Shown: positions 53,796 to 61,162 of the stretch, piece by piece
Layout of the letters: each line of letters opens with the position of its first letter
Numbering within the stretch: the first letter of the stretch is position 1
Assembly: GCF_000429845.1 (NCBI RefSeq)
Contig: NZ_KE386972.1
Coordinates: 165,220-229,219 of the forward strand
DNA from: Comamonas composti DSM 21721
Lineage (GTDB): Bacteria; Pseudomonadota; Gammaproteobacteria; Burkholderiales; Burkholderiaceae_C
DNA length: 64,000 nucleotides
Direction of reading: 5' to 3'
The notes under the pieces: model-generated
What the model was told of the DNA's origin: nothing
Seen by the model: the letters and a program-made list of their open reading frames with translations, nothing else
The model's database searches: none
Position numbers and translations under genes: made by a program

Positions 53796-54812
53796 TCACA
53801 GGGGCGCCGCAGCGGGGCCCGGAACAAAAACGTCTGCTTGAAAATCCTGTGGCAGCACGCCCATTTCGACGGCCGCTTGGCGCACCGCCGCAACCATGGC
53901 CGGGGAGCCGCAGCAATGCAGCACATGGCCGGCGAGATCGGGGCATTGGGCACGCAAGGCCTGGTCCACCCGTCCCTGGAAGACGCCGGGCGCAAGCGCA
54001 TCTCGTGCCTGCGAGATTGCCGGGATGAAGCGAAAGTCCGGCCACTGGCGCTTCCACTTGTCTACCGCCGCCTGGAGATACAGCCCGGACGGCTCGCGCG
54101 CGCCCCAGATCAGAGTGACTTTGCGCTGCACCCTTCTCTTGACCATGTCATCAAGAATGGACTTGACCGGCGCGAAGCCCGTGCCTGCGGCGACGCACAC
54201 CAGCGGCCGTGGGTCATCCGCAGCCAGGGCGACGTTTCCGAAGGGCAGTTCAATCTTCAGCGTATCGCCCTGCTTGAGCCCGAGCAGGGTATGCGTGAAC
54301 TGGCCACCAGGGACATGCTGGATATGCAGGGTCACGCCGTCGCTTTCGTGAGGCGGATTCGCCATCGAGTAGCACCGGGTGCTGCCGTCTTCCAGGAACA
54401 CCTGCAGATACTGCCCGGCTTGAAACTTTGCGCGCTGTCCGGCCGGCAGGCGAAGACGCAGCACCGACACCTCAGGCACGACACGGTCATGGCTGTGCAC
54501 TTTGGCAGTGAACGTCTTTCTCGCAGCAGGATCCAGCTTTCTCCAGCTTGTGGGAGCGAGAGTCACGTCGCTCTTGGGCACGCAGACGCAGTAAAGAACC
54601 TGGCCCGGCAGACAGGTCTCGTTCGAGGCTGCAGCACCAGGGCGCGCCGCGACCTCGCCCTTGACCACGGCCCCGGCGCAGTTCCCGCAGCTTCCCTTTC
54701 GGCACGAGTAGGAGAGCTCCACGCCGGCGTGCAAAGCCGCATCCAGAATGCTCTGACCCGGGGCGCAGTCAAAGCTGACATCCGCGCCCTCAATGGATAT
54801 TTGGTAAGTCAT
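53796..54812 (-). CDS. tphA1: Terephthalate 1,2-dioxygenase reductase component
   Basis: A 338-residue electron-transfer protein carrying electrons from NAD(P)H to the dioxygenase. The N-terminal plant-type [2Fe-2S] ligands are Cys37, Cys42, Cys45 and Cys75 ([14 protein letters not shown] ... VLYC). The FAD site shows [14 protein letters not shown] and the NAD site [18 protein letters not shown]. The C-terminal [20 protein letters not shown] completes the ferredoxin-reductase fold. It overlaps tphB by 4 bp (ATGA) and has the terminal position known for tphA1 in Comamonas operons. The sequence matches what I recall of the E6 protein. Confidence 0.93.
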   Translation of the reverse strand: MTYQISIEGADVSFDCAPGQSILDAALHAGVELSYSCRKGSCGNCAGAVVKGEVAARPGAAASNETCLPGQVLYCVCVPKSDVTLAPTSWRKLDPAARKTFTAKVHSHDRVVPEVSVLRLRLPAGQRAKFQAGQYLQVFLEDGSTRCYSMANPPHESDGVTLHIQHVPGGQFTHTLLGLKQGDTLKIELPFGNVALAADDPRPLVCVAAGTGFAPVKSILDDMVKRRVQRKVTLIWGAREPSGLYLQAAVDKWKRQWPDFRFIPAISQARDALAPGVFQGRVDQALRAQCPDLAGHVLHCCGSPAMVAAVRQAAVEMGVLPQDFQADVFVPGPAAAPL

Positions 54813-55768
54813 GCCTGAGCCTCTTCGCTTGCCCCCGATAACAGGGCTATCGTGCGCAGCAGCGCCTGCGGACTCGCGACTCCCCGGCCCGCGATATCCA
54901 TGGCACTGCCATGCCCGACGCTGGACAGCAGCACCTGCGCTCCGATGGAAAGTGCACTCGCGGCCTTGGGTGCCAGCAGCTTGATGGGAATGTGGCCCTG
55001 GTCATGCAGCATCGCCACGTACAGCCTGTGCCGGCGCTGGGAAAGCAGCATGTCGGCGCCGGCCGGTCCCTCGATCGCAATGCCTTCGGCTCGCAAAATG
55101 GCAGCGGCCGCAATGGTGACCTCGCCGTCCTCCGGACCGAACAGCCCGCCTTCGGAGGCATGGGGATTGATGCCGAAAAGCGCGACAGTTGGATCAGGGT
55201 CGCCGAGCATTTCGCAAGCGCGAAGGCCTGCCTTGGTCGCCCGTATCACCAGCTCCGGGCTCAACCGCTCAAGAGCGCAGCGCACGCTTTCATGAAGGGT
55301 TGCATGGACGATGCGTAGCCCTGCACCGACCAGCATGAGAAAGACCTCGTCTTGCGGCACCTCGCAGACATGTGCGACCAATGACGGATAGCCGGAAAAC
55401 TCAATCCCCGCCAGGTGGATCGCTGTCTCATGGTGCGGACACGCGATCACCGCATCCGCCTCCCCTCGCCTGCACGCCTCGATGGCTGAAGTAGCCGCAG
55501 CCACCGCCGATACGCCAGCAGACGCCTCAACCACCCCGAACCTCGCCTTGTCCGCCAGTGTTCCCGCCTCAACCAGCTGCACACTGCCGAGTACATGCCC
55601 CAGGTTAAGAACGTCTGCCGCCTGCTCCAGCACACGCCCAGGGCCGTGCACAGAGATTCGGCGGCGCTCGCGCTCAGGCAGCGCCGCGAGTGCCTTGAGC
55701 GCGATTTCCGGCCCAATGCCATGAGGATCGCCCGTCGCAAGGGCTAGCCGATTCAATGACTTGGTCAC
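54809..55768 (-). CDS. tphB: 1,2-Dihydroxy-3,5-cyclohexadiene-1,4-dicarboxylate dehydrogenase (PdxA-family)
   Basis: A 319-residue metal-dependent NAD+ dehydrogenase that oxidises and decarboxylates the terephthalate cis-diol to protocatechuate. It is a PdxA-fold enzyme: [20 protein letters not shown] at the start, [13 protein letters not shown], and the metal/His loops [14 protein letters not shown] and [13 protein letters not shown]. The start is a GTG overlapping the tphA3 stop (GTGA); the frame to 55810 is rejected. Despite the similarity, PdxA in vitamin B6 synthesis is unlikely given its setting between dioxygenase genes. Confidence 0.93.
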   Translation of the reverse strand: MTKSLNRLALATGDPHGIGPEIALKALAALPERERRRISVHGPGRVLEQAADVLNLGHVLGSVQLVEAGTLADKARFGVVEASAGVSAVAAATSAIEACRRGEADAVIACPHHETAIHLAGIEFSGYPSLVAHVCEVPQDEVFLMLVGAGLRIVHATLHESVRCALERLSPELVIRATKAGLRACEMLGDPDPTVALFGINPHASEGGLFGPEDGEVTIAAAAILRAEGIAIEGPAGADMLLSQRRHRLYVAMLHDQGHIPIKLLAPKAASALSIGAQVLLSSVGHGSAMDIAGRGVASPQALLRTIALLSGASEEAQA

Positions 55769-56229
55769 AGCGGCAGCGCCAGGAGTGTGTCGACGACCGT
55801 GCTGTCGCAAACGGCAACGCGCTCGGCCAGAAGAAGCCTGTCTTCTTGGCGTACGAAACGGTCGCGGTACTCGCCAGTGGCGAACACCACGGTTTCGCCC
55901 GTGTGCATGATCCGGACAACAAGAAACGGTGTCTGGGCCTCGGCAGTGTCGGACGTCGCCGATTTGAGCAAGGGCATGCCAAGCACATGGCGATAGCGAT
56001 GACGCTCGTAGATATTCGCCTCGCGCAGTGCCGCAACCCGATCAACCAGCATGTCACGCGAGTCCGCCCAGACAATACCTGCCGGCAGGCCTTGTGCTTC
56101 GTTCTCGGCATGGGTCACCCGATAGTGGCAATCCGCCGCGAAAAACATGGGCCACTGCTCAAGAGAGTCGCTATCGATGGCCTGGGAATAGGCCGCATTG
56201 AATGCGGCGATTTGTAGTACGTCAATCAC
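55765..56229 (-). CDS. tphA3: Terephthalate 1,2-dioxygenase small subunit
   Basis: A 154-residue beta subunit of a ring-hydroxylating dioxygenase, NTF2-like fold. It begins [20 protein letters not shown] and contains [33 protein letters not shown] and a closing [18 protein letters not shown], all closely like the Comamonas TphA3 as I recall it. It stabilises the alpha subunit hexamer and carries no metal. It overlaps tphA2 and tphB by 4 bp each. Confidence 0.93.
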   Translation of the reverse strand: MIDVLQIAAFNAAYSQAIDSDSLEQWPMFFAADCHYRVTHAENEAQGLPAGIVWADSRDMLVDRVAALREANIYERHRYRHVLGMPLLKSATSDTAEAQTPFLVVRIMHTGETVVFATGEYRDRFVRQEDRLLLAERVAVCDSTVVDTLLALPL

Positions 56230-57485
56230 GCCTTGTCCTCTTGCGTTTGGCCCATATGCTGGCGATACACCTTCCAGAATCCGCGCACCGATGTCTCCGT
56301 TGCCCGGCCTTCGCTGGAGCCGCTGTGGTCACCACCCATTTCAACGACGGCCTCCATGTCCGTCGCGCCGGCAATGCCACGCTGCACAAAGCCGCCAACC
56401 GCGCCGTCCTCCATCGAAATGAATCCCGCTGGCCCCACCAGATTGGCTTGCTTGAGGCGTACCTTGCGTTGTTCAGCGGTGTCGTCGGCGTATCCGATAT
56501 AGGTCCAGTTGAGCTCGGTTCTGTGAATGCCTTTTGGAAGCACCTGGCGGACCGCCAAGCAGTTCTGGATCTGCTGCAGCACAAAGCCCGGAAACACCGA
56601 CAGAATCTGCAGGGTCACACCATCGTCATGCTCCTTGAATCCGCTGAGCACGCTGGGATCCCTGAGGCGGTACTGCTCGTTGTCCGAGCGAATCGCCTGG
56701 TCCTTGTAGGTGTCATCCTTGGCCCCGGGGTCAATCACCGAGAAGCTGACGTGATGACCTCCGGTCTCATCGACGATCACCCCTCCTTTTTGCGACAGCC
56801 TGTTGAGCTCGAACGTGGTGAAAAACATATGGAGCAGGCTTGCGTGGTAGCTGTCCTTGACGTTTTCCATATAGAGCTTCCAGTTGTTCGGAAGCGCCTG
56901 GGTGAAGCGGCCAATGACCTCGACGGGCTTGTGCAGCACGCGTTCAATGCGCTCGCAAATCTCGGCGCCAAGATAGTCCTCGATGTCGGGAACATCCTCG
57001 GAGAAACTGCCGAATACCAGTCCGCAGAAAGTGGCGACGCGAAGCTTGCGCGGCCCATGCTCCTTCTTGCAAAAGTGCTCTGGCATGCCCCCCTGGCCCT
57101 TCACCCCCTTTTCGAAGGCGACACCAGTCAGGTCTCCCTGCCGGTTGTAGCTCCAGGCGTGATAAACGCACTGGAAGTTATCGGCCTTGCCCGACTTCTC
57201 CAGAGCGATGAGCGCACCGCGATGAGCACAGCGGTTCTCGAACGCGTAGATTTCGTCATCGCTGTCGCGCACGACCACGACCGGGGTTTCTCCGGCAAAG
57301 CTCGTGCGGTAGCTGCCGGCCTCGGGCAGCTCCGCCGCCAGGCAAAGATAGTTCCAGACCTCACCCCGGAAGATGCGCTCTTGCTCAAGAGCTCCCGTCT
57401 GACCATCCACATACAAGGCGTAAGGAATGCGAGTATTCCCCGCGCCCTTCCACTGAATCACTTGCTCAATCATTTGCGTACTCAC
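56226..57485 (-). CDS. tphA2: Terephthalate 1,2-dioxygenase large (Rieske) subunit
   Basis: A 419-residue catalytic subunit that adds O2 to terephthalate at C1 and C2. Rieske ligands are Cys86 and His88 (RCAHRG) and Cys106 and His109 (QCVYHAWSY). The mononuclear iron site is in [12 protein letters not shown], with Asp211 as the bridge to the Rieske centre and His214 and His219 as ligands. The surrounding sequence ([50 protein letters not shown]) matches TphA2 of Comamonas strains as remembered. It overlaps tphC and tphA3 by 4 bp. Confidence 0.95.
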   Translation of the reverse strand: MSTQMIEQVIQWKGAGNTRIPYALYVDGQTGALEQERIFRGEVWNYLCLAAELPEAGSYRTSFAGETPVVVVRDSDDEIYAFENRCAHRGALIALEKSGKADNFQCVYHAWSYNRQGDLTGVAFEKGVKGQGGMPEHFCKKEHGPRKLRVATFCGLVFGSFSEDVPDIEDYLGAEICERIERVLHKPVEVIGRFTQALPNNWKLYMENVKDSYHASLLHMFFTTFELNRLSQKGGVIVDETGGHHVSFSVIDPGAKDDTYKDQAIRSDNEQYRLRDPSVLSGFKEHDDGVTLQILSVFPGFVLQQIQNCLAVRQVLPKGIHRTELNWTYIGYADDTAEQRKVRLKQANLVGPAGFISMEDGAVGGFVQRGIAGATDMEAVVEMGGDHSGSSEGRATETSVRGFWKVYRQHMGQTQEDKA

Positions 57486-58450
57486 TCCAGCGTAACGTTG
57501 ACACTCTTGATAACTTTTCTCCAGCGCTCGGACTCCGTTTTGATGAAGCGGCTAGCTTCTTCAGACGTCCATCCACGCGGCTCCGCCCCCTGCTCTTCAA
57601 AGCGAGCTCGCACGTCAGGCAGCGAGAGGGCCGTGGTAAAGGCTTTGTTGGCTTCCGCAATGACCCGAGACGGAGTCCCCGGAGGCGCCACAACGCTGAA
57701 GAAGGTCACGGCATGCATGGCGCCCAGACCGGCTTCTGCAAACGTTGGAACTTGCGGCAATGCCTTGGAGCGCTTCTCATCGGCCACGGCCAGGATTCGC
57801 AGCTTGCCCGCAGCATGAAACGGCGCTGACGAGCTGATGTTGTCGAAGAAGACGTCGACCTGGGCCCCGACGATGTCGACCAGCGCGGGGGCGGTTCCCT
57901 TGTATGGCACGTGCAGCATCTCGGTACCCGTGAGCTGCATAAACATTGCGGCAGTCAGATGCGAGGTCGAGCCATTGCCCTGCGATGCATAGCTCACCTT
58001 TCCTGGATTTGCCTTGAGGTGGGCAATGAACTCGCTCAAGTTTTGCGCCGGTACTTTGTGGCTGACGGCCAGCACGTTGGGCACGGTCGCGACGATGGTC
58101 ACGGGCACCCAGCGTGTGGCGTCAAAGGCCATCTTGCGATACAGATGCTGATTGATGGCAATAGGCCCCGGAGGTGATACGAGAAGCGTGGCGCCATCGG
58201 GCGGAGCGCGAAAAACGGCGTCGGCTCCGATGTTTCCTCCAGCCCCCACACGGTTCTCGATGACGACACCAGCGGGATAGGCGGGACGCATCTTCTCGGC
58301 AAGAATTCTTGGAAGAATGTCCGCCGTTCCGCCGGCAGAGAAGGGGACGATGAGGTGCAGGGGCCGGGCCGGTTGCGCGCCCGCCATCGGCAAGGCGCAA
58401 AAGGAAAGTGCTGCAACAGCGGCCTGGCGCCGTGTAATGAGGGCGGTCAT
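57482..58450 (-). CDS. tphC: Terephthalate-binding protein TphC (Bug family)
   Basis: A 322-residue periplasmic binding protein. The leader is a short basic stretch and a hydrophobic run ending in PMAGAQ; the mature part has [16 protein letters not shown] and [19 protein letters not shown] (Bug pocket). In Comamonas sp. E6, TphC delivers terephthalate to the TpiA/TpiB membrane proteins encoded elsewhere, and no such pair is in this window. It is the first gene of the catabolic operon and overlaps tphA2 by 4 bp. The promoter lies in the 116-bp divergent spacer with tphR. Confidence 0.92.
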   Translation of the reverse strand: MTALITRRQAAVAALSFCALPMAGAQPARPLHLIVPFSAGGTADILPRILAEKMRPAYPAGVVIENRVGAGGNIGADAVFRAPPDGATLLVSPPGPIAINQHLYRKMAFDATRWVPVTIVATVPNVLAVSHKVPAQNLSEFIAHLKANPGKVSYASQGNGSTSHLTAAMFMQLTGTEMLHVPYKGTAPALVDIVGAQVDVFFDNISSSAPFHAAGKLRILAVADEKRSKALPQVPTFAEAGLGAMHAVTFFSVVAPPGTPSRVIAEANKAFTTALSLPDVRARFEEQGAEPRGWTSEEASRFIKTESERWRKVIKSVNVTLE

Positions 58451-58566
58451 GATGTCTCGTTTGTTTTCATGGGGTGACTTGAGTATCAGCCTCCCCTTTG
58501 CGCCACATCAAGCTAGATTTGCGGTATGCGCAAAAAACCTCTCGACCACTTGAACTGGCATACGGC
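58451..58566. promoter_or_regulatory. tphC-tphR divergent promoter region with candidate IclR operator
   Basis: The 116-bp spacer holds a near-palindrome TTTGCGGTATGCGCAAA (58518-58534; arms TTTGCG / CGCAAA) and a further upstream TTTGCGC half-site at 58497-58503 that can also pair with GCGCAAA at 58528. IclR-type activators usually bind such short inverted arms near the divergent promoters. No clear -35/-10 pair was chosen. Confidence 0.6.
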
Positions 58567-59337
58567 ATGAGCGAAAAGAACTTTGTTAACTCGCTGGAGA
58601 AAGGCCTGGCGGCCCTGACCTGCTTTGGCCGCCAGCACAGCCGCCTGACGCTGTCGGAAGTCGCTCGGCTGACAGATGTTTCGCCAGCGTCGGCTCGGCG
58701 CTCGCTGCTGACGCTGCAGGAGCTGGGCTATCTCGCCAGCGATGGCAAGCACTTCTGGATGCTGCCGCGCGCTCTGTTGGTGGCGCATTCCTTTCTGGCT
58801 TCCAGGCCGGCGCCGTCCCTGGCGCAACCGCTGCTGGATGCGCTGTCGGAGAGGACACGGGAGTCGGCCTCCCTCGGTCAATTGCTCGATGACCACGCCA
58901 TCATCATTGGCCGCTCCACGGCTAGGCGAAGCCTCAGCACCGGCTTGGGAATCGGCTCTCGCCTGCCGGCCTACTGCTCGGCCATGGGGCGTGTCCTGCT
59001 GGCTGGATTGCCTCCAGCCGAGGCTGCGCACCGGGTGCGAACCATGAATCGCGAAAAGCTCACGGCGGACACCATCGTTGAGGCGCCAAAGATTCTGGAA
59101 CTCCTGGCTCAGGCACGCGACCAAGGCTTTGCAAGCAATAGCGGAGAGCTAGAAACAGGCGTTCGCTCCATGGCCGTACCCGTACACAACGGCGCGGGGG
59201 AAATCTTCGCGGCCATGAGCATTGCGGTGCGCGTCGAACGGATGAGCATGCAGGAGTTTCGCGAGGCCTTTCTTCCTGCGCTCATGAGAGCACGGGATAC
59301 TCTCGAAAAGAAGCTGTTTCCCGTTTTGGGACGCTAG
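58567..59337 (+). CDS. tphR: IclR family regulator TphR
   Basis: A 256-residue transcriptional regulator. The N-terminal winged helix-turn-helix (FVNSLEKGLAALTCFGRQHS then LTLSEVARLTDVSPASARRS, residues 5-45) precedes the IclR effector domain with VARLPAYCSAMGRVLL-type sequence (GSRLPAYCSAMGRVLLAGLP) and SGELETGVRSMAVPV near the end, as in the PobR/PcaR group. The start is the ATG at 58567; the upstream extension runs through the operator region. TphR activates tph genes in response to terephthalate in known strains; divergent orientation fits. Confidence 0.92.
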   Translation: MSEKNFVNSLEKGLAALTCFGRQHSRLTLSEVARLTDVSPASARRSLLTLQELGYLASDGKHFWMLPRALLVAHSFLASRPAPSLAQPLLDALSERTRESASLGQLLDDHAIIIGRSTARRSLSTGLGIGSRLPAYCSAMGRVLLAGLPPAEAAHRVRTMNREKLTADTIVEAPKILELLAQARDQGFASNSGELETGVRSMAVPVHNGAGEIFAAMSIAVRVERMSMQEFREAFLPALMRARDTLEKKLFPVLGR

Positions 59338-59419
59338 GATGGCGTCCGCTGCGTTCATGCCATGACGCATCAGCACGCTCCAGCGTAGTGCAGAGTCATC
59401 TCCTTCAGCCTTTTGCGAG

Positions 59420-59455
59420 CTGCACCTGACGAGCAAAAAATCTCGTCAGGTGCAG
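59420..59455. terminator. 14-bp inverted repeat between convergent tphR and lipoprotein genes
   Basis: CTGCACCTGACGAG (59420-59433) and CTCGTCAGGTGCAG (59442-59455) are perfect arms around CAAAAAAT. It sits in the 124-bp tail-to-tail gap. It has no T-run after the stem, so termination would need another factor; it may also mark the right edge of the island. Confidence 0.55.
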
Positions 59456-59461
59456 ACTGCA

Positions 59462-61147
59462 TCAGCGCCGATTGCCCACGAACACCGTGTGTGCGCGAGC
59501 ACCGGTGCTTTGCAGGCCGGCGGTCAGGATGCGCAGGCCTATGACCTGGCCATGGGAGTCGAAGATGGCCGATGCCGAACCGGATTGCGAAGGACCCGAG
59601 GACAGCTCGCAGCCTATGGTGCTGCCCGGCGAGACGGGAGCATCCTCCACCGTGGTGATGCCCGGGCTCTCGAGGAAGCCAAAGGCCTCCACCCGGTACA
59701 GGTTGTGGTTGCTGCCCAGATTGCCCAGCAGCTTGCCCACGATCAGGCATTCGTTGGAGGTGCTGCCCGTGATCGAGCCATCGGCAGCGATGCCGATATC
59801 CACGGTATGGCCGCCAAAGCTGCTGCCCGCCATGCGGTAGCTGCCCACGATCATGTTCACATTCGCCTGCTGCCCTGCGGGGAGTTGGTAGATGGGATCG
59901 GGCTGCAGGGTGAAGCCCGTGGGATAGCCCCCGGGCTGGGTGGTATAGCTATAGGTGCCGGTCAGCCTCGTCGCGGCACCGGGCAGGGCACTCAGGTTCT
60001 CCAGCAGGGCATCCACCAGCACGCCACTCACATAGCCGCCCATGTAGCCACCGGTACCTTCGAGCAATCGGTCGAAGAACACGCCGTCGTTGGCGGTCAC
60101 GAAGCGGTTGGTCGTGATGTCGTTCTCATAGCGGATCAGGCGACCGTAAAGCGCATTGTGGTTGAAACTGCTGTTGGTGTAGAGGAACATTCCGCCGTCG
60201 GGCAGCACCGAGCCCCAGACCGCCATGTCGCCCTTCACGCCTGCAGGCAGGGTCAGCGTGCCGGCCCAGTTGCCTGCCGCTGACAAAGGGGTCGGAGAGG
60301 GAATGCTTGGCTGGCGCGGATCGGCCAGGCCGTTGAGCACAAACGTGCTGTCCGGCCCGATGGTGCTGCGCAAGAACACCCAGATGCCATTGGGCACGTT
60401 GTCGGAATCATAGCGCAGCACGCCCACACCGGCCTGCTGGGTTCCACGCTGGCCGCATGATGTCTCGTCACCGGAGAAACTCAGGTTCATGGAGTACAGG
60501 GCCGACCCGTTGGCCCAGGGCGTGGCCATGCCTTGCACGCTGCAGCCGCCTATGCGGCCCGACAGCGTACCCGTGTGCGTGACCGTGAACACCCAGCCGC
60601 CGCCAAACACCCCGGATCCCCGGTAGGTGCCTTCTATCAGGCTGGCCCGCGCAGGGTAGTTGTTGAGCGGGCTGTAGCGCAGCTTGAAGTTCATGTTCGC
60701 ACCAGCCGCCGCAGCCGTCCCCTTGGGATCGGTGTAGTTGCCGCTGATGCTGTCCGTGCGGCCCGTGGCCGCATTCGCACTGGCCGTGCCGCGCAGCGTG
60801 AGGCCCGTGGCGAACTTGCCATCCTGCACGGAGAAATAGGTCACGCCCGTAGCCTGTATGGCACTCACATTGGCGCGCAGCAGGCCGTAAATCGAGTCAT
60901 ACCCGGCCGCTCCTGCGGCGCCGCGTGCCAGATAGAACTCGCCGCCCTTGCCGTCTATGCCCGGGTCGATGAAGCCCAGCATGGTGCGCTGGGCAGCGCC
61001 CGTGCCTACCGTTCCTTCCCAGAGACCGCCCGGGTATTGCTGCTCGCCCGGGGGGGGACCGCTGGTGCTATCACCGTCATCGCCTCCGCCGCAGCCCGCA
61101 AAAGCCGCCAGCAGTGCGCAAGTCCAAAGCCATTTTTTTTTGTTCAT
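59462..61147 (-). CDS. Large lipoprotein with two tandem homologous domains, unknown function
   Basis: A 561-residue predicted lipoprotein. The signal ends in the lipobox AAFAGC with Cys19, followed by GGGDDGDSTSG, a flexible acidic linker. The rest is two related halves, about residues 38-260 and 288-500. Each starts G-x-W-x-GT (GGLWEGTVG; AGNWAGTLT), continues through a Y-GRL/YGLL turn (YDSIYGLLR; HNALYGRLIR) and contains the EGTYR/VGSYR motif followed by GG-x-V (IEGTYRGSGVFGGGWVF; IVGSYRMAGSSFGGHTV). No known family was recognised. It starts 15 bp after the bcsC-like gene, so it is probably co-expressed and may be an outer-membrane accessory of exopolysaccharide export (inference). Confidence 0.6.
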   Translation of the reverse strand: MNKKKWLWTCALLAAFAGCGGGDDGDSTSGPPPGEQQYPGGLWEGTVGTGAAQRTMLGFIDPGIDGKGGEFYLARGAAGAAGYDSIYGLLRANVSAIQATGVTYFSVQDGKFATGLTLRGTASANAATGRTDSISGNYTDPKGTAAAAGANMNFKLRYSPLNNYPARASLIEGTYRGSGVFGGGWVFTVTHTGTLSGRIGGCSVQGMATPWANGSALYSMNLSFSGDETSCGQRGTQQAGVGVLRYDSDNVPNGIWVFLRSTIGPDSTFVLNGLADPRQPSIPSPTPLSAAGNWAGTLTLPAGVKGDMAVWGSVLPDGGMFLYTNSSFNHNALYGRLIRYENDITTNRFVTANDGVFFDRLLEGTGGYMGGYVSGVLVDALLENLSALPGAATRLTGTYSYTTQPGGYPTGFTLQPDPIYQLPAGQQANVNMIVGSYRMAGSSFGGHTVDIGIAADGSITGSTSNECLIVGKLLGNLGSNHNLYRVEAFGFLESPGITTVEDAPVSPGSTIGCELSSGPSQSGSASAIFDSHGQVIGLRILTAGLQSTGARAHTVFVGNRR

Positions 61148-61162
61148 GATCGTGCGTCGAAA

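Noticed and set aside
54809-55768. PdxA of vitamin B6 synthesis
   Set aside because: The fold is PdxA, but the position between dioxygenase subunits and reductase, and the match to remembered TphB, fit the terephthalate diol dehydrogenase.
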